Below are positions 1 through 11,678 of a DNA stretch of 64,000 bases, one piece after another. Source of the DNA: Litomosoides sigmodontis (lineage: Eukaryota; Nematoda; Chromadorea; Rhabditida; Onchocercidae); assembly GCA_963070105.1 (NCBI GenBank), contig OY718806.1, forward strand, positions 10,690,190 to 10,754,189. The letters are read 5' to 3'. Position 1 is the stretch's first letter. The number at the start of each line of letters is the position of its first letter. Made by a program: the position numbers and the translations under genes. The notes under the pieces were generated by a model. It had not been told where the DNA came from. It was given only the letters and a program-made list of their open reading frames with translations, and ran no database searches.

Positions 1-2325
1 TTGCATTGGCAACGACTGAAACATTAATAGCATTGAGAAGCAAATACGCTTTGTTGTGCTGAAACGGTTCAGCGCAATAAATGACGACGAGCACGTAAGT
101 GGTGGTGCAAGCTAAGGACCGAGGTCTCCTTGAAACACAAATGAGAGTTCCGTTACGGTGGCAAGAAATTACCCTGTGCGTAATAATGTTGAACAGTGAA
201 TGCTGAGCAGCAAGCAAAGCAGTCAGTGACCAGCAGTAGCAGGACACTCAACTTGGAAGCATTACGTCGACTGACGGGTGGTAGAAGAAAAGTCTCCAGT
301 GAACGATGACAGCACGATAAACAACACCACGGAAAGTGATGTACGCCGCCGATGCATGTCAAACACCCTCACACCTGCCGCTGCAGTCAGAAGAGTCCTT
401 ATCGGCGGCGACGAATGCGAATGGGAGAGATGATTTCATCGCTGAGGCCACTGCGCCTTGCCGTACCAAGGATAAATAAAATGATTATAGTGCGCTGATT
501 TCCGTCAGATGTTCTCCATCACAAATGCATCCCACTAACGATCCAGTGAAGCCAATTACACGCTCAACATACGATCAAACACACACGATCGTCTTTTTCG
601 GACACTCCCTATCCACAAAATCCTATCCCTTTACTATCCCCTCTTACATCAACTTTGACACTCACTCCTCACTTAGTCCGCATTTTTCTCAAGTCATATA
701 TAACCTGGTAAGAAAAAATTGATGTACAGCTATAACAACTGTTGCAAGAATAGCGCACTATAATCATTTTATTGAATATGCCATGTGTCGTGATCTTGTA
801 ATGTTGCTAAGAAAGCAAATGAAAACCAAAAAAGATGATAAAATTTTTTGAATTCAAGGGTCATTCGACTAACACGTCCATGTCCTAATGCTTCATATTC
901 TTCTAACAATCTCGTCGCAACAATAATACATGGAATGCAACATGCTACTCTTTCAATTGTAACCTAATACGTATATGCATTCCCCTGCTATCGTTAACCT
1001 ACAACCTCCTGACAAGTTTTACAAAGCTTACAAGTTTCCCGCTCAACAGAATTAAGGAAGTTAATGCACCTTACCCTTGATGCTCCCATTATTGCTCTCT
1101 AAACCGTTAGTGACGGTACCAACTACAAAAACAAATCGAAGCAGACGACAACTTGTGAAAGATCCTTGAACTAATCCAGGTGGACGGACTTATCTAGAAA
1201 CTATACGACAATGCATAATATCTAAATGCATGACAAATCAAATGATCGAGAAACTAGGTTGCCAAATGGAAATCATATTCCTACTAATTAATCATATTCT
1301 TACTTACTAATAAAACTAATGGAAATCATATATTTTAAAAACACGCACCACAGTAATTTATGAGACTTAACACATGTACAAACCATTCCACAGATGGCAG
1401 CAATGCAGCAGGAAAACCTCTTCCGGTATAACACCCCAACCTATAAAAGTGCGTATACGAAGCAACCTCACTTCATTCTAGACTTCTGTACCTTCGAATA
1501 AAATGGAACTGTCTCGAAGTCTAAGCCATTCACCAAAGTACCCCATCACCCCAACTCTTAGCTAAGACGAAACTTTCCTGAATCAGCCAGAACTTCTGTC
1601 GCCAGAAACCACGCCAGGCACATTATGCATGCCATCTTCCTCTAGGAAAATTGAGCAGAACCCTACCATCTTGCTTCGTCATCTTAAACACTAATCCTCA
1701 AAAACTCCCTCTTCCCCCCCCCCCCCCCCCCCTTGAAAATGAACTCTCCCTCACAAGTGACAAATTCTTAACGATGAGATTCGCGTCAATCACTTCTTCA
1801 TATTAAGAACCCGCAACCAGGGGAATGTCTTATGAAACAACCAACATTAATAACAGCATAATCCCGTAACATCCAGTTTCCACCGAGTCATTGATGTAAG
1901 GACAAAAACTGAAGATCAACAAAGCATCAAATGTATCTTCGACATGAAGCAACAAAAATCACAAAATATCAAGTTAATGGATAACAAAATCGATATTAAA
2001 TCAACCAGCAATTACTCAGCAATGAATTTAAGGAGACAAAAGAAAGTGCAATCGATCAAAAAAAAAGGATATCATAATCAAATCACATTAAGCCCTAATT
2101 TTTCTTTGCCAAATGTGCTACAGTTAAACTACCCAAATAAAAGCTCGGTATATCCAAGTAGTAAAACGGAAATGATCATGACTTAATCCAGTCAAAAGCG
2201 GATCGTATCACTTTAGTTATTCAGCCGATTCTACATCATTTTCTCACTTAACGAAATTCTGATGAACCAATACATTAAATAGCACCTTTTGAGCCCAATT
2301 CATCCTCAGTTACAAATGCTGCCAC
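1..2325. other. Intergenic, no supported gene
   Basis: No open stretch here combines splice signals with coding-like composition. The longest plus ORF (1944-2186, 80 codons) is Lys/Asn/Ser-rich, as expected from AT-rich DNA, and has no recognisable domain. A run of 19 cytosines lies at 1714-1732. The region lies 3' of the nucleolin-like gene and may include its 3' UTR. Confidence 0.5.
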
Positions 2326-5300
2326 TTAATTGCTTCCGTCACTATCTTCCATATCCCCATCCTCTTCATCCTCTTCCTCCTCCTCATCATCATCGTCATC
2401 ATCATCATTATCACTATTATCATCATCATCATCACCATCTTCATCATCACCATCATCATCATCGTCATCATCATCATCGCCATCACTATAGTCATCATCA
2501 TTATCATCGTCAATGTCCGCAATACGCTTGTTCTCATCTTTATCAGCAGCTAATTTGTTGTTCTCTGGATTAGCCTCGGTATGTCCAGACAGTACTTTTC
2601 CACTTGAAGCTTTCAACTTCGGATTTTTAGATACTGCCGTACACTAAAAATAAATACTTCAAACACAGTATAAATGGTTTATATCCTAGCTTATCCCTAT
2701 ATCTTATGAACTTCAGCTCCCAACAGCGGAAAAAATAAAGAAATCAAGACGTCGGTAAAGTTTATTTGAAAGTCCTCAATGCATATTCACATATGGCTTC
2801 GAATCAGAAACCAGACTACATTTTCTTAATACCACACATGGAAGCATAAAGCGCTTACCTTTGTTTCAGTTTTTTTCTGTTTAAGTGATTCAACTTTGTG
2901 CAGTATTTTAGGATCCTCCACCTCAGCCAACTTTACCTTCTTAGGCTTCGAAACTGAATAATCCTCCTGCAATTAAGATTGCTCGAGTGCGCAGTAGTAG
3001 ATATTATTGCTACTTTGAAGACAAACAAAAATCACGTTACTGCAATTTGTTTAAAACTAACGAAAATGTCTTCGGCCGAATATGTTTTTTTTTTAAGTAA
3101 ATAAAACAAACCGCTTCCTCAATGCCTTCTTCCGAGGATTCAATTCCTTCGCTGGTAGTATCGCCATTTACTTCATTTACTTTCGGCAAATTCTTTGTTT
3201 CAGACTTTGTTGCAATGCCACTCGACAAATCAGGATTTTGTTTCGCTTTCAGCGGCTTTACCTCATCGGTTATTCCTGCAACACGACTCACACATAATTA
3301 ATTACTCAAATGCCGACTTCAGCACTTCTAAAGATTAGGAAAGTTAGAAAAAGCACCTTAAAGAAGAAATTCCAAGCAACAAACGATAACCATTACCTTT
3401 GCGTATCCGTGCATATAAAACGTCAACCGGTACACCGCTAATCTTTAGCGTCTTTCCTTTTTCGAATGCTGCTCTGGCTTCATTTTCATTACCGAACTGT
3501 ACGAAGCAGTATCTGGAAATTATACATAACTCATCGCAAAAACCCTCCTCTTAAAAATCAACCATAAAATTGGCGGTTGGATGATCCCACATACAGCAAA
3601 TACGCTTCCCTTATCAAAAAATAATTTATGGATGAAAACACAACAGTTCACATATACTAAAAAACCATTCACTAAGTTTCAAATATGAATGACGGGTTTT
3701 AGAGCTGACTGGCTTACAGTTTGTTTTTATTCCTGGCTTGCTTCGGGAAACTGATATTGGTCGCTTGTCGAAAGATAACCTTCATCTGATCTTTTGATGT
3801 TGACGGTGGTAAGCCTCCAACAAACAGCTCCAGAGGATTAATGGGTAATTGACTTCTGTCTTTTTGCGGACGAGTTTTTGCTTTTGCTCCACAAAAGTCC
3901 ACAGTCAACGTTCGACCTTCGACCGTTTGTTTTGATATGTCTTCGTAAGCCTTCTCACAAAGCTTTTCGCTTGCAAATATTAACCACGCAAAGCTGGATT
4001 TTTTAAAATATATTCCCAACAATTAATACAGTTATGCAATGGATAGATATGAATTTTCCCACAGTGTACCAGTTTTAAAAAAATATGCAGAAATATTCTA
4101 ACGTATTCCTTGAAATTAGTGAATCACTTACTTGCGATGTGGCATATGACGCACATACAGGATATCATTATGAAGAGCTTTCAACTGTCCCACTTTCACG
4201 TCTTTCGGCAATCCACGCACAAATAACGACTTCTTGTCGCGCTCTTCCCGACGTTTTTGTTCCTCCTTGACCACGTCCTTTGCATCCTCCAACTTAACAC
4301 ATTCATTTTTACCAATCCAAACTCAAAAAACCACAATTAGTTTCACAACTAACGAAGTTCATACCTTTAGAACTGGTCCAGTTTCCCATTTCCTTTTTGT
4401 CCCTTTTGTCTCTTCTTTACTGGAGATAGTACTTGATTGTTTCTGAGAAGCTGACTGAATAAACACAAGTATATTTTGTTTAGACATGATCCGCATACAA
4501 TATAACTAATATATATTCATTATACTGTCAAAATTTTTTAGAACTATGAAACATTCCTACAAATTAGTGACATTTTATGTTTCTGTTGGTCTTTTCACAA
4601 GAAAAAATGGATAAATATCCGTCATATATATTGAAAAGGACAGTAATTTCTCACTACTAAACTTTCTAAAACACAGTAGGAATTCAGTTTGACGAATTGT
4701 TGTTCTCTTATGTAGTCTATGATTAAAATTGTTGGTTGTCTTATGTCTATAATAGAAATTATTTCATGAAACACTTGAATTACACCCGCAGAGAAAATAC
4801 TTCAATTTATATGATGGTCTCATGATAATATCTGGTCAGAACCAATAGGATGAAGTCGATCACATGAAAAATATCAGAAATTACCTTCTCCTCGATTCCT
4901 TTGTCGTTTTCATGACCAAGTTCCTTTAAATTGACCCTATCCTTTTTCTTTTGGATTGTTTCGACATCTCTTTCCCGATTTGCCTGCAAACTTCGGTTTT
5001 CCTGATGACATACACTAAGAAATATGCTGAGAGTTGTTTAAAACTGAACCTCAACATTTTCCGAAAATCTAGATTTCCAGATTTTTGAATTGACAGTGCA
5101 GATGGAAGAAATCCGTTGGAGTGATCTATTCCCAATTGTTTCGTTTTTGATAATCATAATAACAGTTTTGCCTTACCTTCCCAAGTCCCTGCTTAATATC
5201 CATTACGGCCTTCTCAGTATTATCTTGTTTTCCGTCTTCATCGTTTTCCCTTTCCTCATCATCCGTTACTTCGTCTTCGTCTTCGTCTTCATCATCATCT

Positions 5301-6343
5301 GAATCGCCATTCTCCGCTATTTTCATTTTCCCACCGTCCGTCTTCAATTTCTCGTCGTTCTCCTCACTGTCATATTTTTCGTCATCACTCTCCTCCTCAT
5401 CATCATCATCGCTTTCATCAGATTCTTCGAATTTCAATCGTCTCACCTTATTTTTAGTCGATATCACTTGAGGATGAGGTGTAACTGGGGTTTTATTCTG
5501 AAATTGTGCTGTCAAAGTCTCACAAAAAGGCGTTCTATGCTGGGCAAAACATTAATTATATATGTTGACAAAAAATTCAAAAACAAACTTTTGACAACAT
5601 TTCCGGAGTAGTAGTTGTGGATGAAAGCGAAACCTTCTTTATTAATTTTCCAGTGCCGGGAGTTTTGAGCGCACTTTTGTAATGCAGTGCACTGCCAGGA
5701 GTAGAAGCGGATGCTGACTTTACTGAAAGGAATGACCTAATTCAATTAGTCCCACATTGATATAGTGCATTCATTTAAACATCTAATGATATGCGAATAC
5801 CTTCTGAAGGCAGCTCCTCCTCATCTTCGTCTTCCAGACTCTCTTCATCATCGTCTGATTCACTCATTTCAGCAGCGCCGTTTACATTCTTCTCAGCAAA
5901 TGTTTCTTCAGCATCTAAATATTTAAAATAATGTGATCGCTAATCACCATGCTGTTAAAATTCACTTTTGTAGTTCATTGTACTTCTATTTAAACTTTCA
6001 TTTCCCACCGAAGAATTTCAACAGACAGCAGTCTTATAATTATTAATTGCCAATGCAAATATTATCAGTATCTTTGGAATGGATATCGACTCAGTTAAGG
6101 TCCCGTTGTTTCTCCTTTAATTTTTGAAAACAACCTGTCATAAATAATGATATGAAATGTAGAAACCATTCATGACATAAAACTAAAAGTAAACGAAAAT
6201 TTAGACTTTAGAAAATACCTTCATCACTGCCCTCATCTTCGTCTTCATCATCATTTTCTTCCTGCAAAAATCGCGGAAATAAACACCCACAGTTACAGAT
6301 GCAGATACCCAAAGACAATCTCCAGAAAGCACATCAGGACTCC

Positions 6344-6382
<39 letters not shown>

Positions 6383-8922
6383 AGGTCCTGATCTGTTATA
6401 TATAAAACTTATTGTTCATCCACTGTTTAAACTTCCATACTTTCCCACCGAAGAATTTCAACAGACAACAGTCTTATAATTATTAATTGCCAACGCAGAT
6501 ATCCGTATTTCTGTAATAGATATCGACTCAGTTCTTGCTAATCACATGAGTTTTCGAATAAAAGTGAAGCTTGTGCATCATTGTCGATAAGAGTTTGTGA
6601 ATTACATATATATATATAATTCACACGAAATAAAAAAATCATACTTCATCGTCCTCCTCGCTATCGACATTGGTCATTCTCGCCTTCTTAACCTTCCGAT
6701 TTGTTATGAGTTCTAGAACTGACAACTATTAATCAATTATTTTTTTGTAACGTTGAAGCATAAAAGTATGAAGTGATCGTCTAACAAACATCTGGATGCA
6801 TGATTAGTCCGGCAAAGGCAATTGCATATCACCAGTAACAGTGAAACCGTAATTCATTAAAGGAAATTTTCCAAAAATCAAATAGCTCTACTTTAACGGT
6901 TTAAAATAATCAAGGTCTTAAATTTGCAAGTAACCGTATATTACGCTGCGTTTCCCTAAAAAGTCAGCGATATTTCGAAAGAATACAGTTAAAAGACGCT
7001 TTACCTTCATCTTCCTTCTTATGTTTTTCCCGTTTAAGTGCACCCTGCAAAACTATGTATATACTGTAATCACTGTGAAGAGATTTGGTGAATAATTTGA
7101 GCAATATTAAAGTAATAATACTTTATAAATATTATATGATCTAAGATTAAAAGAATTGAAATTATAGGGTATTTCGTTTTCCGAAGCTTTAAAAAAATCA
7201 CCTTCTTCGGCTGAGCTTTAACGCCCATTACCTGTGCGAATTTAGAATCATTTTTTGACATGAATGATATTTTCTTTTGCTTCGATGCCGTATCAGCAGC
7301 AATATTTTTCGATGGTCCTGTGATTGAAAAAAAATTTCGCTTAAAAAGGAAGATGTTAGAGTCTCCTTAATTCACCATAAATAAATTTCACTGCATGATT
7401 AACGAAATACGAGTTCAACTTACTTATTTCTTCGTGTTCCATATCTGAGGTACTCATTTCCTGAAACACAAAACAACTGTTACCATAAAATCACGCGGAC
7501 AAACATATTACAAAACATTACCATTTTATATCAGGATAATACACTTGTCGTGAAACCCGAGGTCAAACGGGAAATAGGTTTATTATAAATATTGCATGTA
7601 ATATTCTACATTGCATTATGTAACTATACTGTTACCCATGTTTGTTATCGATTCATGTTTATGTCGACCAATCACTCAGTGAGCTTAGATAGCTGATCTA
7701 TGGGTAGATCAACCACCAAGAGGAGGTATTCCTCTCTTGTACCAACTAGGGGAGTCGGGCGAAAAAATAAGGGGAGTCCCCTCAAGAAGGGTTTGTGAAG
7801 AGGTTTCGCTACTGGCTGTATTTTCTCATTGCAGACACTTCTGTTTGTTGCTTAAGCACTGTCGTAACGAATAAATCGATTATTCATACTAAGCTTCGAC
7901 TACACTCACAACCAAGAAAAACTCCATGAAAATTCACAACAATATTACCACTGTGCAAAGATCAAAGTGGTCTCCAGGGGTGGTAGACACACTCATTAGC
8001 TGACAGCTTTATGGATAGCAATAATCATAGTTGCTGCGCTAATATTTACCAAAGTCTCTAAGGATTAGAACAAATGCAACCTCATTTTCGTCATATTCAC
8101 TATCCATTTCATATTTGGTAAATTTCACAGCAGCTGGAGTTGATGGTTCCGACACTGATTTCTTGTGCTTTCCGTTCTTCCTCCCCTCTGCTGATTTTCT
8201 TTCTTAAATCAAAATATCATTTCAATTTGGATCCGAGTGATTAAAAACATTAATGAAGCATATACATTCGTCGCCTTACTGTAACATCTGTTAAAGGGTA
8301 GTTTCAATTTCTACCTACACGAGATTTCATGGTTAATCGCACTAGTGTTCATTAAGCAATTCGTTATACTTCATTTTCGAGTAGGAAGAACAGCAGAAAA
8401 CATGCTTTCAAACTTATCCTTACCAAGTCTGTCGATACCGAAGCTATTTCGCTTTTTAAAATCCATACCACCTCCACCATTCGCAGAAAAACTCCCCCGT
8501 TCTTGATTACCTTTACCACGTCCACCTCTTCCGAAATCATTCCAACCACCTCTTCCACCACGATCATTCCAGTTTCCTCCTCTCCCACGACGACTACCAC
8601 CTATATGGAAATTTACATAGCAAAAATTAGTAATATCACTACTTTCTTCGTTATAAAATTTAAAAATACGAAGGAAAAAGCCTCAAAAACCCCTTTCCGA
8701 GAATAATAACTACAAAAGTAGCGCAAAAACTCTACCTTTTCCAAAATCGCGACCGCGGCTAGAAAAACCATCACGATCACCACGTCCCTTGGGTGACATT
8801 CTACCATGCCTACTTCCTCGTGGCAGTCTACCGCGATTTCCTCCCCGAGACACAAAACCACCTCTCGGTGAATTGAAGTTTTTATGGATACTAGCTGCAT
8901 GCTTATCAAATTCGCCAGTCAT
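2326..8922 (-). CDS. Nucleolin-like RNA-binding protein, 19 exons, two RRMs
   Basis: Minus-strand exons: 8736-8922, 8424-8600, 8081-8202, 7424-7460, 7202-7317, 7005-7044, 6645-6712, 6219-6261, 5801-5914, 5589-5722, 5177-5539, 4885-5001, 4365-4454, 4132-4292, 3718-3993, 3397-3512, 3112-3275, 2859-2966 and 2326-2643. They sum to 2751 bp, i.e. 916 aa plus stop. Residues 1-121 are Gly/Arg-rich (GRGGRGG type). About 122-536 is Lys-rich with several Asp/Glu blocks. RRM1 (about 555-630) carries SLFVRGLP as RNP2 and FAWLIFAS as RNP1. RRM2 (about 648-720) carries ELFVGGLP and YCFVQFG. The C-terminus is an Asp/Glu run. Acidic blocks plus tandem RRMs plus a GAR region are typical of nucleolin/NSR1 proteins of the nucleolus, which act in rRNA transcription and processing. 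Here the GAR domain is N-terminal rather than C-terminal. The role is inferred from the family; orthology to C. elegans nucl-1 is possible but untested. Confidence 0.82.
2356..2516 (-). repeat. GAT/GAA trinucleotide tract coding poly-Asp/Glu
   Basis: On the plus strand this is an imperfect CAT/CTT/CTC tract. In the reading frame of the last exon of the nucleolin-like gene it encodes long runs of Asp interrupted by Gly, Ser, Glu and Asn. Similar acidic triplet runs recur in exons at 5177-5539, 5801-5914 and 6219-6261. The purity of the tract suggests growth by replication slippage within a stretch selected only for acidity. Confidence 0.85.
5973..6095. repeat. Intronic direct repeat, copy 1
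   Basis: This stretch, in the intron between the exons at 6219-6261 and 5801-5914, is about 90% identical to 6412-6532 in the adjacent intron. The shared core begins CCCACCGAAGAATTTC and ends ATATCGACTCAGTT. The copies are in the same orientation, about 440 bp apart, and flank the small acidic exon at 6219-6261. This is either a local duplication or two copies of a dispersed element. Confidence 0.8.
6348..6381. repeat. TA dinucleotide microsatellite between near-palindromic flanks
   Basis: About 17 TA units lie in an intron of the nucleolin-like gene. The left flank ATCAGGACTCCT and right flank AGAGGTCCTGAT are almost exact reverse complements, so the whole could form a hairpin with an AT stem. 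Confidence 0.85.
6412..6532. repeat. Intronic direct repeat, copy 2
   Basis: Second copy of the repeat at 5973-6095. It differs by a few substitutions and small indels. It sits just after a TA microsatellite whose flanks are themselves partly palindromic. Confidence 0.8.
6597..6624. repeat. Short perfect palindrome with AT core
   Basis: GTGAATTA and TAATTCAC arms flank a CATATATATATA core in the intron just 3' (on the plus strand) of direct-repeat copy 2. The arms are exact reverse complements. No function can be inferred from the sequence alone. Confidence 0.7.
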
Positions 8923-10245
8923 TTTCCTGTCAGCTATATATATGTATACATGCAATGTTTCCACACAGATTAAACTATGATTCCGCGAGAGCAACCCTAC
9001 TTCGGAAAAGATGTTACATCTCTGACAGGAAAATCTTCGTTTCGAAAAAATTCCTCGATAACCGAGATTAAGAAAAGTCTCCGTCCCGTAGAAAAACTCT
9101 AAGGCTTCAAAAGAATGTGTTACTGCCATGAACAATTTCCCCCAGGCATTAATCTTCATCCAGGTCACGCAAATAACTACGCTGGTGGTTTCAAGTACTA
9201 GAAGCAAAGTTATACTTTCCCCTTATCATGGATGAAAATGGTGTAGACGTAGTTCACAGACGAAAAATTGACAAAACCAAAAGCAATGACTTTGATTTTA
9301 GCTAAAAACTAAAAAGTTTGCACGCACACCATGTCATAGCCCTACTTGATTGGATTTACATTGGTGCATGGCAAGACTTTTCGACCCTTATTTTGGTGGA
9401 TTACTTAAAAGCCATTCTCTGATCAATTACTCTTCCACACCGCCAACTACCCCATTGCACCCACCGTTTTAGGCTAGAGCATAAACTGTTGCATGTCGTG
9501 GTAAGAAACGTTCCGCCCCTGAAATTAATACGCTCCAAGTACGAAAACTTCCGTCCCACACCTCCATTTAGAGTCTCAACATGCCGATACGCGCCTACAG
9601 TCCACAGTACTACTATACAATGCCATTAGTGGCTCATTTAAATTACGTCTCACTTATTTAGTTCGGCTTACGCACTGGGAATCGCGTGTTTGTCGACCAA
9701 TATCTGAATTCTAGAGAGCGAACCATTATGAACGACCCCACTTCCCACCTGTGGATGATATGAAGTTTACGTAAAGCGCAGAAAATCTGGAAAACCCATC
9801 AGATGCTCCCAAACGTTCCAATCAGAGAGATGAAATACTGAATGACTAGCATCAGGATTATGATCCGGGTAGTGTTCCTTGCTCTTTCTTGCATACGGAA
9901 ATATAAACTGCTACTGATTCGCAAGAATTTCTTACTAACAGTCTCGAAACAAAGTCAGTTTCAAATATTATGCGGACTTTAACGTTTATCTATGCATAGA
10001 GACGGTGAATAATATATGTTAGACACAACTCACATGTAATTGGAATGAATTCAACCCAAAGGCAATCATATATAGGTATTCCTGAAATCATCGTTGAAAC
10101 CAAATATACACAGTTCTTTTAAAGCACAAAATTAACACTGTTAAGACCCGACGAAAACAGCAGAAAATGACATGATATTAATCAATTATACGCATTCGCT
10201 GTTTTAGTATCAACAAATTTACATGTGATAGAAGCGATCCGGCTT
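8923..10245. other. Intergenic between nucleolin-like gene and 211-aa orphan
   Basis: This is the upstream region of the nucleolin-like gene. The open minus-strand frame that continues upstream of the chosen ATG (to 9207) has no coding-like composition. A CTGACAG acceptor-like motif just upstream of the ATG could be a trans-splice site, but it lacks a clear pyrimidine tract. I see no other gene. Confidence 0.5.
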
Positions 10246-11678
10246 CTAACCGTCGCCCGTTCCACGATGTGATCGGCTTGGTCCCGGACGATCATCATCC
10301 TGAAATTCGTCAGTTATGGAAGGTAAACATATTTCCTTTATTCATGAACAGATTTTAATCATTTTATCATTCACTAAACTTCTTTACCCTTAGAAAGAAT
10401 TCCGTAGTTACCAGTATAAATCTCTGATAAACTATAGGTTAAAAAGACTGAGATAACTACGAGCCGTTAATTTAATAAAAGACTACTACACAAAATACAT
10501 GTCACCTCCTCCTCATCGTCATCTTTCAAAAACATTTCATTCATGTCCTCATTGATGAGATCAATTTTTGACTGGTTTAAACTCTCCTTTTCTGAAAATA
10601 TAAAGTACAAAGTTCAGATATCGCTCAATTCCTGTCTGCAATCTAGATCCAAAAATCTCACACCAAACACAACCGAATACCTTGGCAAAAGTCACTTTCA
10701 TAGCCATCTTCTTGGTCAACAAAAGGCTCCTCAGTACCTAGCGTATAGGTGCCGTATTCATCGTCTAACCCATAATATACATCCATATCCATGAGAGTGT
10801 GGAAACCGCCTGAAACTATTCAAAATGAATATGGAAAGTCTCATTTTGGCGTCATATAACTACATTTGGTATTATGTAAATCCCATTAAAAGGATTTCGA
10901 AAAGATAATTTTATAGCACTTTGAAATACAAATACTAAATTACCATATGCAATACCCTTATCCTTCTTACACATGCTTCCAGAAACGCCTCTTCCACGCG
11001 CTTTGCGATCCGCTTTCGCTTGTTTAATTTTAGCAGAAATCATACCATCTTTTTTAGCCTTATCAGGTTTTGCTGAAAACGAAAAAATACAAAATATTGA
11101 AATTAAGACCGTCCCACGCAAAGCACACTTGTAACACCCTTCTTTCGAAATAACAGTATTCAATAGCTTTGCAACAAATAACATTTTTCCTTGAATCACA
11201 CAACACAGATTAAATCATATCTGATATGTAAATCCCAAGACAGTTTTTTTTTCCTTTTCAATGCAAGCTATTGTAACCTTTCGAAAAGAGTTAAATACAT
11301 CCAATATATCAGTATTGTTAATAATTTAAAACTAGTCACTTACACTGGGCATCACCGCCAGCTATCATTGAAAAGCTTCTCCTATCAATCGAATTCACGT
11401 CGAATTCAGTACCATGTTCCAGAGCATACTCCTTTTCAGCAATCAATTCCGGATCTGTCATATCGCCGTCGTTTTCCTCCCTATTATCTGCTAAGCGATC
11501 CTGCCATGGAGGGGATGAAAAATCCTGCAAAAAGGATTCTAACGGCTTCATCCACATAAGGAAACCGTAATTCTCAAAGATTGAAACATTTATTTTCTAG
11601 ATTCGGAACACTCCATTTAACCTTTTTCGGAGATTTCTTATGACTATCGCGTTTGTCTTGTCCTTTCCTACTCGGCAT
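10246..11678 (-). CDS. Uncharacterised 211-residue charged protein, six exons
   Basis: Exons on the minus strand are 11622-11678, 11344-11524, 10944-11072, 10681-10809, 10506-10591 and 10246-10299, all with GT-AG junctions. They sum to 636 bp, giving 211 aa plus stop. The N-terminus is basic (MPSRKGQDKRDSHKKSP). The middle carries PPWQDRLADNREEN and later a Lys/Arg-rich stretch (KIKQAKADRKARGRG). An acidic, Tyr-rich segment follows (LMDMDVYYGLDDEYGTYTL), then a short Asp/Glu run and the tail RPGPSRSHRGTGDG. There is no signal peptide and no membrane segment. The bipolar charge suggests a nuclear or nucleic-acid-associated protein, but this is inference and I recognise no family. The six matching phases make the gene structure credible. 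Confidence 0.75.

Noticed and set aside
2289..2573. His/Tyr-rich plus-strand ORF
   Set aside because: Antisense shadow of the poly-Asp tail of the nucleolin-like gene.
7681..7800. Short hairpin-like GGGGAGTC/CCCCTC motifs suggesting a structured RNA
   Set aside because: They lie in an intron of the nucleolin-like gene and pair only over short stretches; no tRNA, snoRNA or other RNA consensus could be confirmed by eye.
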